From assembly GCF_000016345.1 (NCBI RefSeq), contig NC_009379.1:62001-126000 (forward strand): a DNA stretch of 64,000 nt. The letters run 5' to 3'. Source of the DNA: Polynucleobacter asymbioticus QLW-P1DMWA-1. GTDB lineage: Bacteria > Pseudomonadota > Gammaproteobacteria > Burkholderiales > Burkholderiaceae. The notes beneath the pieces were generated by a model that was not told the DNA's origin, did no database searches, and worked only from the letters and a program-made list of their open reading frames with translations. Of this stretch, positions 21,596-35,204 are shown piece by piece. Position 1 is the first letter of the stretch. The number at the start of each line of letters is the position of its first letter. A program made the position numbers and the translations under genes.

Positions 21596-22717
21596 TTAGT
21601 GTTTATCTAGAACGGTGGGAGTTAGGAAGACAAGTAGTTCAGTTTTGTCCTTCAACTTCGATTTATGGCGAAATAAATGGCCAAATAAGGGGATATCCCC
21701 CAAAAGAGGGATTTTGACTTCATCCTCTCTTTCAGTGGTCTGGTAAATGCCGCCAATAATGGCGGTTCCACCGTTTTCTACGGTGACTTCCGAGCTAAGG
21801 CTTTTGGTATCAATGGCATAACCCTGCTCAGTTTTCATGCCAATAGTATCTTTGTTAATACCAACCAACATTGAGATTTTTCCATCAGGATGAATTTTGG
21901 GGAGAACCTCCAGGCGCAAATTAGCTTTTCTAAATTGCAATTTGCTACCGTTTTGTGAGGTAGTTTGGTAGGGAAGTTCCGTCCCTTGCTCAATAGTGGC
22001 TTTCACTTGATCGCCAGTCATGATTCGCGGATTAGATAGAATCTTGCCTTGTCCTTCGGACTCTAGCGCTGAGAGCTCCATTTGCAAGAGCCGGCTTGCA
22101 TCTTTAGAAAGCAGGGTTGCGGCAACGGTTGCTGGGTTAAAGCCATTTAAGCCAGCTCCCCCTAAATCTAAGTTAGCGCTTATTTTTTTGTCTGTTCTAC
22201 TCCCGGCTAAATTTGCCTGCTGACCAATTTTGACACCCAATTCTCGGGCAAAGCGTTCATCGGCTTCAACAATACGAGCCTCGATCAATATTTGACTGGG
22301 GCTGTTGATATGGTCTCCGCCAAAAGGAAGGGCAGAGTCTTCCCGGCGGTATTTTTGGAATGCCGCAATTTCAGCATGAGGACCTATCCAATAGATATCG
22401 CCATTTCTGACAAGCCTCAAACCCCGGCTTGCAAGAATTGAATGTAAGGCTGTTTGCCAAGGGGTGTTATTGAGATCGACTGAAATTTTGCCTTTGATAG
22501 ATTCGCTAAGTAAAAAATTGGTATGACCAAGTTTTGCCAAAACCTGCAAGAGTTCAGCAACCTCAATATCAACAAATTGAAGGCTGATAATCGTATCAAA
22601 GTGGTCCTGTTTGGGGGTGCTGTCGTTTGCTAAAGTAGTAATAGAAATTCCCAGCATGAGGCTCCAAATACCCAGGATTCTTTGTATTGATTGCATCGTT
22701 TTTTTGATCAAGATCAC
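21596..22717 (-). CDS. Minimal PilQ-like secretin
   Basis: This 373-residue outer-membrane secretin has a GTG start that overlaps the upstream stop as GTGA. Order: signal peptide (to about residue 30, ending TTLAND); one N0/STN domain (FVDIEVAELLQVLAKLG to GDIYWIGP, about 45-115); a short N-domain with SQILIEARIVEADERFA; and the secretin pore domain from about 195 (GQGKILSNPRIMT, VENGGTAIIGGIY, KIPLLGDIPLFGHLFR). True PilQ proteins are about twice as long and carry AMIN domains, which are absent. Position before aroK argues for PilQ ancestry; a competence or ComE/HofQ-type pore is equally possible. Confidence 0.8.
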   Translation of the reverse strand: MILIKKTMQSIQRILGIWSLMLGISITTLANDSTPKQDHFDTIISLQFVDIEVAELLQVLAKLGHTNFLLSESIKGKISVDLNNTPWQTALHSILASRGLRLVRNGDIYWIGPHAEIAAFQKYRREDSALPFGGDHINSPSQILIEARIVEADERFARELGVKIGQQANLAGSRTDKKISANLDLGGAGLNGFNPATVAATLLSKDASRLLQMELSALESEGQGKILSNPRIMTGDQVKATIEQGTELPYQTTSQNGSKLQFRKANLRLEVLPKIHPDGKISMLVGINKDTIGMKTEQGYAIDTKSLSSEVTVENGGTAIIGGIYQTTEREDEVKIPLLGDIPLFGHLFRHKSKLKDKTELLVFLTPTVLDKH

Positions 22718-23406
22718 TCGCTTTTTGAGGGCTTCAGAATGAGCGATTTACCTTGGGGGTGAGTGAGTGTGACGGACTCTTTGGAGAAATGATTGAGCAC
22801 CCAATCCCCTAGTACAAGAGCCCCTTTTTCAACCATCACGCTAGCTTTACCATTATGAAAAAATGCCTGATGAGATCCTCTTGTTTGACTAAAGCCCAAA
22901 TAACGCCAATTGCGCAATTCAGCTTCATGTGGAATGACTTTGGGCTTGCTAATCGTCTTTGGATTGGTCTTAATTTGCTTTAAAGAGTGAATACTTACTT
23001 CCAATAAATCCATTGATGAATATATAGACTCTTCTATTTCTATCAATTCATTTTGCAGAGCAGCCAGTTCCTTTTTAATCTCAGAAATTTGCCTTTGAGA
23101 ATCAATTTGAGTGGAATCGTTGCTTGATTGGACAGAGTTATAGGCCATTAAAAAAGCGACACCAAGAGCAATATAGGCACCTCCGAAGCCAAGAAGGGGG
23201 CCTATTTTTTTAAGGCGCGCAACTGGGTTTTTATCTGCGAACCCCTCAAAATTGGCGGCGGCTTTTGAGGGGCTTGGCTGGTTTAAGGGTGGTGGGTTAG
23301 GTGCGCTTCTTTTTCGAATTCCATGTGGATCAGGGATGGCGGGGTCGTCGCCAAGTTCGCTCAAGATAGAGTCAAATGATTGGGGGGAAATATGGCGTGA
23401 TGGCAT
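22714..23406 (-). CDS. PilO/PilP-like inner-membrane protein (possible compacted fusion)
   Basis: I do not recognise a named family for all 230 residues. What is visible: a Pro-rich cytoplasmic N-terminus (1-66), one membrane segment (about 68-90), a periplasmic coiled coil (about 100-140, QRQISEIKKELAALQNELIEI region) and a C-terminal beta domain (167-226, WRYLGFSQTRG to GKSLILKPS). The last resembles PilP/GspC-type domains that contact the secretin. It occupies the slot where pilMNOP normally lie between mrcA and pilQ and is coupled to the secretin by GTGA. A PilN/O-plus-PilP role in one chain is inferred. Confidence 0.5.
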   Translation of the reverse strand: MPSRHISPQSFDSILSELGDDPAIPDPHGIRKRSAPNPPPLNQPSPSKAAANFEGFADKNPVARLKKIGPLLGFGGAYIALGVAFLMAYNSVQSSNDSTQIDSQRQISEIKKELAALQNELIEIEESIYSSMDLLEVSIHSLKQIKTNPKTISKPKVIPHEAELRNWRYLGFSQTRGSHQAFFHNGKASVMVEKGALVLGDWVLNHFSKESVTLTHPQGKSLILKPSKSE

Positions 23407-23533
23407 CTAGAGATTCTTGGGCTTGGTAGGTTAAAAAACCATCAGGCTCACTTGAATTGATTGTGAGAAAAAAATGTCCCCATATTTTGAAAACAAGGGT
23501 TTTGGAGCTTTCGGTGAAATTGCTTAAGCACCC

Positions 23534-23547
23534 TATAATTTGATCTT
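23534..23547 (+). promoter_or_regulatory. Candidate -10 element of mrcA, very close to the start codon
   Basis: A perfect TATAAT (23534-23539) ends eight bases before the mrcA ATG at 23548. No Shine-Dalgarno sequence lies between, and no good -35 box is seen 16-18 bases upstream. If used, transcription would start within a few bases of the ATG, giving a leaderless or near-leaderless message. It also lies in the 141-base divergent region shared with the PilO/P-like gene. Confidence 0.45.
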
Positions 23548-25884
23548 ATGGCGCTCCCCCCAAAAGACAAGCCGACGTTTAATCAACGTCCAATTCGTCA
23601 GCCCGATAGACGGCCTCGGCATTCCCGAGTAGAACCAGACTCGCCTCAGAAAACATCCGGCAGCCCCTTGATCAAGGCTTTGCTAATTATTGGTTTAGCA
23701 GCTGCGATCGTCATGACCTTATTACTTGGCTACGCCTTCTTGGTGGCCAAACCCAATCTTCCTAAAATCTCGGCCTTAACTGACTACAACCCAAAAACAC
23801 CTTTGCGTATTTACACCGCAGATAAAGTTTTAATTGGCGAATTTGGAGAAGAGCGTCGCAAGGTAATTCCTTTAAGTGAAATTCCACTCAGTATGCGCAA
23901 TGCAGTGCTGGCAATTGAAGATGACCGCTTCTATTCACATGGTGGCGTCGATTATGTCGGGATCCTTAGGGCTACTGTGACTAATTTGAGAGGACATTTG
24001 TCCCAAGGGGCTTCAACTATCACCATGCAGGTAGCGAGAAATTTCTTCTTAAGTAATGAGAAGACATTTAGTCGCAAGATTTATGAAGTGCTCTTAGCTT
24101 GGGAGATTGAATCTCAACTGACTAAGGATAAGATTCTTGAAATCTATATGAATCAGATTTTCTTGGGGCAAAGAGCATTCGGTTTTTCAAGCGCGGCACA
24201 AATTTATTTTGGTAAAGAATTAAAAGACATCACGATTGCTGAGTCAGCTATGTTGGCTGGTTTACCTAAAGCGCCTTCAGCTTACAACCCGGTCACTAAC
24301 TTCCGTCGTGCCAAGGTTCGCCAAGAGTATATTTTGCAACGCATGCGTGATCTTGGCTATATCAATGCCGAAGAGTATCAAAAAGCACTTGTCGAGGAAT
24401 TGCATATTCGCGGCCTAGGGAATGAATTTGCAGTTCGCGCTGACTTTCCTGCAGAAATGGTGCGTCAACTCTTGTTTGCTCAGTATGGCGAAGCCATCTA
24501 CTCCCAGGGGATTGATGTGTACACCACGATTCTGAAAGCAGATCAGGATGCTGCCTATAAGGCGGTCCGTCGCGGCATTTTTGAGTATGACTTGCGCCAT
24601 GCTTATCGGGGCCCAGAGGGATTTATTGATCTTCCTGACGATCCAGTAAAGCGTCAGCGTGCAATCGATGAAGCTTTATTGGCCTACCCACAATTAGATG
24701 ATTTGCAGTCTGGAGTGGTATTGGATGTGAAGCCTAAGGAAATGCAGGTCATGATTGCAACCGGAGATACCATTACCCTGAAGGGCGAAGGGATGAAGCT
24801 GGCGGCAGCATCTTTAACCGATAGCACCCAACCCAAAAAACGCCTTCGTCCAGGTGCGGTGGTTCGATTGCTTTCCGATGGTGGTGTTTGGAAGTTGGCC
24901 CAGCTGCCCCAGGTCGAAGCTGCCTTTGTCTCGATGAATGCTGAATCGGGGGCTATTCTGTCTTTAGTGGGCGGATTTGATTTCCGTCGCAATCAGTTTA
25001 ATCACGTGACACAAGCCTTGCGCCAACCTGGATCGTCATTCAAGCCCTTTATTTATGCAGCGGCGATTGAAAAAGGCTTTAGTCCTAGCACCATGGTCAA
25101 TGACGCCCCCCTATCAATTGGCGGCATGGAAACCGGTAGTCAGGCGTGGGAGCCAAAGAACTATGACGGCAAATATGACGGCATGATGCGCTTGCGTAAT
25201 GCATTAGCTAAATCCAAGAACTTGGTATCGGTGCGCATTATTCGTGCCATAGGCCCTTCTTACACTCAAGAATTTATTCAGCGTTTTGGTTTTGAGCCAG
25301 AAAAACATCCGCCTTACCTGACCATGGCTTTGGGGGCAGGTTCAGTAACTCCCTTGCAAATGGCGTCTGCCTATAGTGTGTTTGCCAACGGCGGTTATCG
25401 AGTTGATCCGTTCTTAATTGACAAAATGGTGGATTCAAAAGGAACGGTTCTATTTGAGGCTAAACCAGCTAGCGTTGGAAATGGTGCACCTCGTGTATTG
25501 GACGCCCGTACAGCATTTGTCATGGATAGCATGTTGCAAGAGGTTACCAAGACCGGAACTGCGGCAAGTGCCCGCGGCAAGTTAGGTCGGACAGACATTG
25601 CTGGTAAAACTGGAACAACCAATGAGTCCCATGATGCTTGGTTTGCGGGCTACAACCCTAAAGTGGTTGCCATTGCCTGGATTGGATTTGATAAGCCAGC
25701 CAGTTTGGGTGATAAAGAAACGGGCGGAGGTCTAGCCTTACCGATGTGGATTTCATACATGGGAATTGCTTTAAAAGACGTTCCACAAATTTCTCGTGAA
25801 GTACCAAGTGGAGTTACGCAAGTCGACGGTGATTGGTTTATTCCAGAATTTGCACCTAATGGTGGAGTGCGCGAACTGCAATAG
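23548..25884 (+). CDS. mrcA: Penicillin-binding protein 1A (bifunctional)
   Basis: PBP1A (778 residues) polymerises and cross-links peptidoglycan. Layout: basic cytoplasmic tail (1-40), membrane anchor (about 43-65), GT51 transglycosylase with EDDRFYSHGGVD and GASTITMQVARNFFL, an OB-like linker, and a transpeptidase domain. The transpeptidase has SxxK at S496-K499 (GSSFKPF), SKN in AKSKNLVSV and KTGT in AGKTGTTNESHD. It is divergent from the pil-like genes, as mrcA/ponA is in many proteobacteria, and is followed closely by a RAYT gene. Confidence 0.96.
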   Translation: MALPPKDKPTFNQRPIRQPDRRPRHSRVEPDSPQKTSGSPLIKALLIIGLAAAIVMTLLLGYAFLVAKPNLPKISALTDYNPKTPLRIYTADKVLIGEFGEERRKVIPLSEIPLSMRNAVLAIEDDRFYSHGGVDYVGILRATVTNLRGHLSQGASTITMQVARNFFLSNEKTFSRKIYEVLLAWEIESQLTKDKILEIYMNQIFLGQRAFGFSSAAQIYFGKELKDITIAESAMLAGLPKAPSAYNPVTNFRRAKVRQEYILQRMRDLGYINAEEYQKALVEELHIRGLGNEFAVRADFPAEMVRQLLFAQYGEAIYSQGIDVYTTILKADQDAAYKAVRRGIFEYDLRHAYRGPEGFIDLPDDPVKRQRAIDEALLAYPQLDDLQSGVVLDVKPKEMQVMIATGDTITLKGEGMKLAAASLTDSTQPKKRLRPGAVVRLLSDGGVWKLAQLPQVEAAFVSMNAESGAILSLVGGFDFRRNQFNHVTQALRQPGSSFKPFIYAAAIEKGFSPSTMVNDAPLSIGGMETGSQAWEPKNYDGKYDGMMRLRNALAKSKNLVSVRIIRAIGPSYTQEFIQRFGFEPEKHPPYLTMALGAGSVTPLQMASAYSVFANGGYRVDPFLIDKMVDSKGTVLFEAKPASVGNGAPRVLDARTAFVMDSMLQEVTKTGTAASARGKLGRTDIAGKTGTTNESHDAWFAGYNPKVVAIAWIGFDKPASLGDKETGGGLALPMWISYMGIALKDVPQISREVPSGVTQVDGDWFIPEFAPNGGVRELQ

Positions 25885-25896
25885 TTCGTGCTGAAT

Positions 25897-26601
25897 ATGG
25901 CCCGGCAAGCGCGCACCGTCATTCCTGGCCAGGCGATGCATGTGATGGTTCGGGGCAATAATCGTGAAACACTCTTCTTTGGCGACGAAGACAGAGGCAT
26001 TTATCTTGAGTGGCTTCGTGAAGCTGCAAGGCTATTTGGGTGTGCTGTTCATGCCTTTGCATTAATGCCCAACCATGTGCATTTATTAATGACGCCTCAA
26101 AATGAAGATTCGCTTGCAAAAACAATGCAATCTTTAGGTCGTCGTTATGCTCAATACTTTAATCAACAGCATCAACGTTCAGGAACTATTTGGGAGGGAC
26201 GCTATCGCTCATCATTAATTGACCCGGATTATTTTTTACGCTGCCAACGGTATATTGAGTTAAATCCAGTCCGGGCTGGATATGAATCAAGCCCTCAGGA
26301 TTCTGGGTGGACGAGCTTTACAACCCATATTGGCGGAAATGCTGAGCCCTGGCTGGTAGACCATCAGCAATTTTGGAAGTTAGGTAATACGCCTTTTGAG
26401 AGGCAAATGAATTGGGCGGCCTTTGTTAAAGAAGGCGCACCCCACTGGGAAGATCGACAAATTACTGAATCTTTAATTCGCTCTAAGCCCTGGGTCAGTG
26501 ACATTTATGCAAAAAAATTGTTCAAGGACACTCCGGGACTCACGCAAATACGCCATCGTGGCAGACCCAGGAAAATAAGCGCATTAAATTCAGTAACTTA
26601 G
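25897..26601 (+). CDS. REP-associated tyrosine transposase (RAYT, Y1/HUH family)
   Basis: This 234-residue TnpA_REP-type protein has the HUH motif in LMPNHVHLLM, an early MVRGNNRETLF strand, the SLGRRYAQYFN helix with the candidate nucleophile Tyr, and the conserved WEGRYRSSLID and YIELNPVRAG blocks. RAYTs are domesticated single-strand transposases linked to dispersal of REP palindromes. A GTG at 25888 is an alternative start; ATG 25897 gives the usual MARQARTVIPG opening. It follows mrcA by 12 bases with no terminator, so it may be read from the mrcA transcript. Candidate cognate repeats lie downstream. Confidence 0.88.
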   Translation: MARQARTVIPGQAMHVMVRGNNRETLFFGDEDRGIYLEWLREAARLFGCAVHAFALMPNHVHLLMTPQNEDSLAKTMQSLGRRYAQYFNQQHQRSGTIWEGRYRSSLIDPDYFLRCQRYIELNPVRAGYESSPQDSGWTSFTTHIGGNAEPWLVDHQQFWKLGNTPFERQMNWAAFVKEGAPHWEDRQITESLIRSKPWVSDIYAKKLFKDTPGLTQIRHRGRPRKISALNSVT

Positions 26602-26648
26602 AGCAATAAACTCTAAAGTGATATTGAGGTGCTTATCTTGAATTTCAC

Positions 26649-26715
26649 GACTCTGTCCCCATATATATAATTCATATTGGTGCGGCATCTAAATAAATGG
26701 GACAGACTCATTTTA
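26649..26715. repeat. REP-like imperfect inverted repeat downstream of the RAYT
   Basis: GACTCTGTCCCCAT (26649-26662) and ATGGGACAGACTC (26697-26709) form an imperfect inverted pair. The second arm sits in an A/T-rich context (AAATAAATGGGACAGACTC). A third copy of the core, TGTCCCCATAT, occurs before mrcA at 23475-23485 and matches 26654-26664 over 11 bases. GGGGACAGA/GGGGTCAGA-type repeats are often seen beside RAYT genes. The pair lies in the 195-base gap before gltB and overlaps a possible promoter (TTGAAT 26638-26643, TATATA 26662-26667). Confidence 0.5.
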
Positions 26716-26796
26716 TTTCTGTTGCATCGACATGGGTATTCACCTATATTTGATCTTCCAAAAGTACTCAGGCCTTTGTTGCCACACGGAAATACT

Positions 26797-31542
<4,746 letters not shown>

Positions 31543-31580
31543 TTAATACGAACATTAAGAAAAGATACTAAGGATTAGAT

Positions 31581-33044
31581 ATGGGTAAGGTCACTGGATT
31601 TATGGAGTTTGAGCGTGTCGATGAAACATACGAAGCGCCCGTCAAACGTCTCCACCATTACAAAGAATTCGTAGCCGCACTAACTGATGAAGAGGCAAAA
31701 GTTCAGGGTGCGCGTTGCATGGACTGCGGCATTCCATTTTGTAATAACGGTTGCCCTGTCAATAACATCATTCCCGATTTCAATGATTTAGTTTTTCATA
31801 ATGATTGGAAGAATGCGTTAGATGTACTGCAATCTACGAATAACTTCCCTGAGTTCACTGGCCGTATTTGTCCTGCTCCTTGTGAAGCTGCCTGTACCTT
31901 AGGCATTAACCGTGCGCCAGTGGGCATCAAGTCGATTGAGCACGCGATCATTGATAAGGGTTGGGAAAGTGGCTGGGTTAAGCCGCAGCCATCTAAAAGC
32001 AAAACAGGTAAAAAAGTGGCTGTTGTCGGCGGTGGCCCAGCAGGCATGGCTGCAGCACAACAGTTGGCGCGTGTTGGCCATGACGTCACTGTCTATGAAA
32101 AGAATGATCGTATCGGCGGATTGCTGCGCTATGGTATTCCTGATTTCAAAATGGAAAAGTGGCTCATCGATCGCCGTGTAGAGCAAATGCAGGCCGAAGG
32201 TGTGAAATTTGAAACTGGCATTTTTGTTGGAAAAGAAGTGCTTGGTGTAGAGGTAAAAAATTATTCCAAGAAGACCGTGTCCCCTGAACAGTTGATGAAA
32301 GATTTTGATGCTGTTGTTATTACGGGTGGCGCTGAGCAACCACGTGATCTTCCGGTGCCGGGTCGCGAATTGTCAGGAGTTCACTACGCTTTAGAGTTTT
32401 TAATTCCCCAAAACAAAGAGAATGCTGGCGATTTTAAAAATGAAATCCGCGCAACAGATAAACATGTTGTCGTGATTGGTGGTGGTGATACAGGATCTGA
32501 TTGTGTTGGAACATCGAATCGTCATGGCGCAACCAAGATTACCCAATTTGAGTTATTGCCCCAGCCACCCGAAGAAGAAAACAAGCCTCTGGTTTGGCCT
32601 TATTGGCCAACGAAGTTACGTACTTCCTCATCTCATGAAGAAGGTTGTGATCGCGATTGGTCTGTTGGAACCAAACGTTTCGAAGGTAAAAATGGCAAAG
32701 TTGAAAAACTAATTGGCGTTCGTTTGGAGTGGAAAGACGGCAAGATGGCAGAAGTGCCAAACTCAGAATTTGAAATAAAGGCAGATTTAGTGCTTTTGGC
32801 AATGGGATTTGTATCCCCAGTTCAACAAGTATTAAACGCATTTGGCGTAGAAAAAGACGCACGCGGTAATGCAAAAGCGACTGTAGACGGTCAAAATGCC
32901 TATCAAACCAATGTTTCTAAGGTATTTGCTGCTGGTGACATGCGTCGTGGTCAATCTTTGGTTGTTTGGGCAATACGTGAAGGCCGTCAATGTGCCCGCG
33001 CAGTAGATGAGTATTTAATGGGGTCTTCCGTTTTGCCCCGATAA
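31581..33044 (+). CDS. gltD: Glutamate synthase [NADPH] small subunit
   Basis: GltD (487 residues) supplies electrons from NADPH to GltB through FAD and 4Fe-4S clusters. N-terminal cluster cysteines are C46, C49, C54 and C58 ([14 protein letters not shown]), with a second set in [15 protein letters not shown]-binding [17 protein letters not shown] and NADPH-binding [13 protein letters not shown] motifs are present. The [21 protein letters not shown] FAD end motif ([10 protein letters not shown]) is intact. It lies 38 bases after gltB. Confidence 0.97.
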   Translation: MGKVTGFMEFERVDETYEAPVKRLHHYKEFVAALTDEEAKVQGARCMDCGIPFCNNGCPVNNIIPDFNDLVFHNDWKNALDVLQSTNNFPEFTGRICPAPCEAACTLGINRAPVGIKSIEHAIIDKGWESGWVKPQPSKSKTGKKVAVVGGGPAGMAAAQQLARVGHDVTVYEKNDRIGGLLRYGIPDFKMEKWLIDRRVEQMQAEGVKFETGIFVGKEVLGVEVKNYSKKTVSPEQLMKDFDAVVITGGAEQPRDLPVPGRELSGVHYALEFLIPQNKENAGDFKNEIRATDKHVVVIGGGDTGSDCVGTSNRHGATKITQFELLPQPPEEENKPLVWPYWPTKLRTSSSHEEGCDRDWSVGTKRFEGKNGKVEKLIGVRLEWKDGKMAEVPNSEFEIKADLVLLAMGFVSPVQQVLNAFGVEKDARGNAKATVDGQNAYQTNVSKVFAAGDMRRGQSLVVWAIREGRQCARAVDEYLMGSSVLPR

Positions 33045-33052
33045 TATCGGGG
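33036..33052 (+). promoter_or_regulatory. Palindrome covering the gltD stop and mlaF ribosome binding site
   Basis: CCCCGATA-A-TATCGGGG is a perfect 17-base palindrome centred on base 33044. It contains the gltD TAA stop, and its right arm GGGG is the best Shine-Dalgarno candidate for mlaF (ATG 33055). As RNA, CCCCGA could pair with TCGGGG around TAATA and hide that site unless ribosomes finishing gltD open it. A DNA operator is the alternative reading. Confidence 0.4.
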
Positions 33053-33054
33053 AT

Positions 33055-33903
33055 ATGAACAGTCCTCGGCCAGATTCTTTGGATGTAAAAAAACCTCTTG
33101 GTGAAGTTGTCGTCTCTATTAATGACGTCAACTTCTCTTACGCTCCTGGCGAGCGACAAATTTTGTCCGGCTTGAATATGGAGTTTCGCCGCGGTCAGGT
33201 GGTTGCCGTTATGGGTGGATCTGGTTGTGGCAAAACAACCATTCTCCGTTTGATTGGGGGGCAATTCACTGCTCAGTCCGGTGAGGTGTTATTCGAAGGC
33301 CAAGATATTGGCAAGATGAGTGGAAATGAATTGATGGCCGCACGTCGTCGCATGGGTATGCTCTTTCAATTTGGCGCTCTGTTTACAGACTTAAGTGTTT
33401 TTGAAAACGTAGCGTTCCCATTGCGCGAACATACTAACTTGAGTGAAGAGCTTTTACGTTCTTTAGTGTTGATGAAGCTCAATGCAGTTGGCTTGCGTGG
33501 TGCACGTGACTTAATGCCTTCACAAATCTCTGGTGGCATGGCAAGACGTGTTGCGCTTGCAAGAGCAATCGCTCTTGATCCTCCATTAATCATGTATGAC
33601 GAGCCCTTTGCTGGTCTCGATCCCATTTCACTTGGAATCACTGCACGATTAATTCGTGATCTAAATAACGCCCTTGGAGCTACTAGTTTATTGGTGACTC
33701 ACGATGTTGAGGAAACTTTTGAGATTGCAGATTATGTGTACTTTATAGCCAACGGTCGTATTGGTGCGCAGGGTACGCCTGATGAGTTGAGTCAATCAAC
33801 TGATCCATTTGTAAGACAGTTTTTAGATGCCGCTCCCGATGGCCCAGTTCCCTTTCATTACCCAGGACAAACCTTGGAAGAAGATTTTGGGGTGCGTGTC
33901 TAA
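33055..33903 (+). CDS. mlaF: Phospholipid transport ATP-binding protein MlaF
   Basis: MlaF (282 residues) is the ATPase of the MlaFEDB inner-membrane complex, which keeps outer-membrane lipid asymmetry. Walker A is GGSGCGKTT (54-62), the signature is SGGMARR, and Walker B is LIMYDEPFAGLDP followed by the H-loop THDVEE. The TAA of this gene overlaps the mlaE ATG. It is the first gene of the mla operon, separated from gltD only by a palindrome. Confidence 0.95.
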   Translation: MNSPRPDSLDVKKPLGEVVVSINDVNFSYAPGERQILSGLNMEFRRGQVVAVMGGSGCGKTTILRLIGGQFTAQSGEVLFEGQDIGKMSGNELMAARRRMGMLFQFGALFTDLSVFENVAFPLREHTNLSEELLRSLVLMKLNAVGLRGARDLMPSQISGGMARRVALARAIALDPPLIMYDEPFAGLDPISLGITARLIRDLNNALGATSLLVTHDVEETFEIADYVYFIANGRIGAQGTPDELSQSTDPFVRQFLDAAPDGPVPFHYPGQTLEEDFGVRV

Positions 33904-34700
33904 TGAATGCAGTTGGAAAAATTCTCGATTTATTTGGCGACCTTGGATTTTTTATCCGTCGTAATTTAACTAGCCTTGGTCTAGCCGCGCGCATGTTTAC
34001 TGCGGTCATTTGGCGCTCAGGATTTTTACTCAAACGCCCTCGTTTGGTGATCGATCAAATTTTATTTGTTGGTAATCATTCTTTTGTGATCATTGCAGTA
34101 TCAGGTTTATTTGTTGGTTTTGTATTGGGTTTGCAAGGTTATTACACCTTGAATCGTTACGGCTCAGAACAGGCCTTGGGCTTATTAGTTGCTTTATCGC
34201 TTACGCGTGAATTGGGTCCTGTGATTACTGCCCTCCTTTTTGCTGGCCGTGCAGGAACGTCATTAACAGCCGAAATCGGTTTGATGAAAGCAGGCGAACA
34301 GTTGAGCGCAATGGAAATGATGGCTGTTGATCCCTTGGGTCGCGTGATTGCTCCAAGACTTTGGGCTGGCATCATTTCAATGCCTATTTTGGCGACTATA
34401 TTTACTGCAGTTGGCGTACTTGGCGGTTATTTGGTGGGCGTACCGTTGATTGGCGTTGATTCTGGAGCATTCTGGTCACAAATGCAGGGCGGGGTAGACC
34501 TTTTTTCCGATATTGGTAATGGACTCATTAAAAGCTTAGTGTTTGGTGTGGCTGTGACATTTATTGCGCTTTATCAAGGATATGAAGCCAAGCCAACACC
34601 TGAGGGTGTGTCGCAGGCAACTACGCGTACTGTCGTGATCTCTTCTTTATCGGTTTTAGCTTTGGATTTCCTGCTAACCGCGATGATGTTCTCAAATTAG
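33903..34700 (+). CDS. mlaE: Phospholipid transport permease MlaE
   Basis: MlaE (265 residues) is the membrane permease of the Mla complex. About five to six hydrophobic helices are visible, with the conserved GLFVGFVLGLQGYYTL, GRAGTSLTAEIGLMKAGEQLSAM and late QGYEAKPTPEGVSQATTRTVV segments. Start and upstream stop overlap by one base (TAATG), so it is coupled to mlaF. Confidence 0.95.
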   Translation: MNAVGKILDLFGDLGFFIRRNLTSLGLAARMFTAVIWRSGFLLKRPRLVIDQILFVGNHSFVIIAVSGLFVGFVLGLQGYYTLNRYGSEQALGLLVALSLTRELGPVITALLFAGRAGTSLTAEIGLMKAGEQLSAMEMMAVDPLGRVIAPRLWAGIISMPILATIFTAVGVLGGYLVGVPLIGVDSGAFWSQMQGGVDLFSDIGNGLIKSLVFGVAVTFIALYQGYEAKPTPEGVSQATTRTVVISSLSVLALDFLLTAMMFSN

Positions 34701-34721
34701 AAAGAATAAACTGGGGTTCTT

Positions 34722-35204
34722 ATGAGAAAAAGTGCAATTGATATTTGGGTAGGAATTTTTGTTGCCATTGGTTTATTGGCCGCCTTATTTCTTGCGTTGA
34801 AAGTAGGCAATATGAATGCGGTATCTTTTGCGCCTACATATAAGATCACAGCCCGCTTCGATAATATTGGTGGCTTGAAGCCTCGCGCTCCCGTAAAGAG
34901 CGCTGGGGTAGTAGTGGGGCGTATCGCTAATATTTCATTTGATGATAAAACTTACCAAGCTACTGTTGTGATGACGATTGAAGATGCTTATAGGTTTCCA
35001 AAAGATTCTTCAGCGAAAATTTTGACTTCTGGTTTGTTGGGAGAGCAATACATTGGCTTAGAAGCTGGTGGCTCAGATGATATGCTGGCTGAGGGTGGGA
35101 AAATTACCCAAACCCAATCAGCCATTGTTTTGGAGAGTTTGATTAGCCAGTTCTTGTATAACAAGGCGGCAGATAGCGGGCAAGAAAAAGGTGCTGCTAA
35201 ATGA
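34722..35204 (+). CDS. mlaD: MCE-domain lipid-binding protein MlaD
   Basis: MlaD (160 residues) forms the periplasmic hexameric MCE ring that receives lipid on the MlaE side. It has a single N-terminal anchor (about residues 7-25, DIWVGIFVAIGLLAALFLAL in parts), then one MCE domain with RFDNIGGLKPRAPVKSAGV and LTSGLLGEQYIGLE. The length is normal for this short family. Its TGA overlaps the mlaA ATG. Confidence 0.95.
   Translation: MRKSAIDIWVGIFVAIGLLAALFLALKVGNMNAVSFAPTYKITARFDNIGGLKPRAPVKSAGVVVGRIANISFDDKTYQATVVMTIEDAYRFPKDSSAKILTSGLLGEQYIGLEAGGSDDMLAEGGKITQTQSAIVLESLISQFLYNKAADSGQEKGAAK

Noticed and set aside
26677..26796. A 40-residue N-terminal extension of gltB
   Set aside because: The open frame is accidental: it crosses the RAYT-associated repeat, lacks family similarity and would put the catalytic Cys far from a normal propeptide length.
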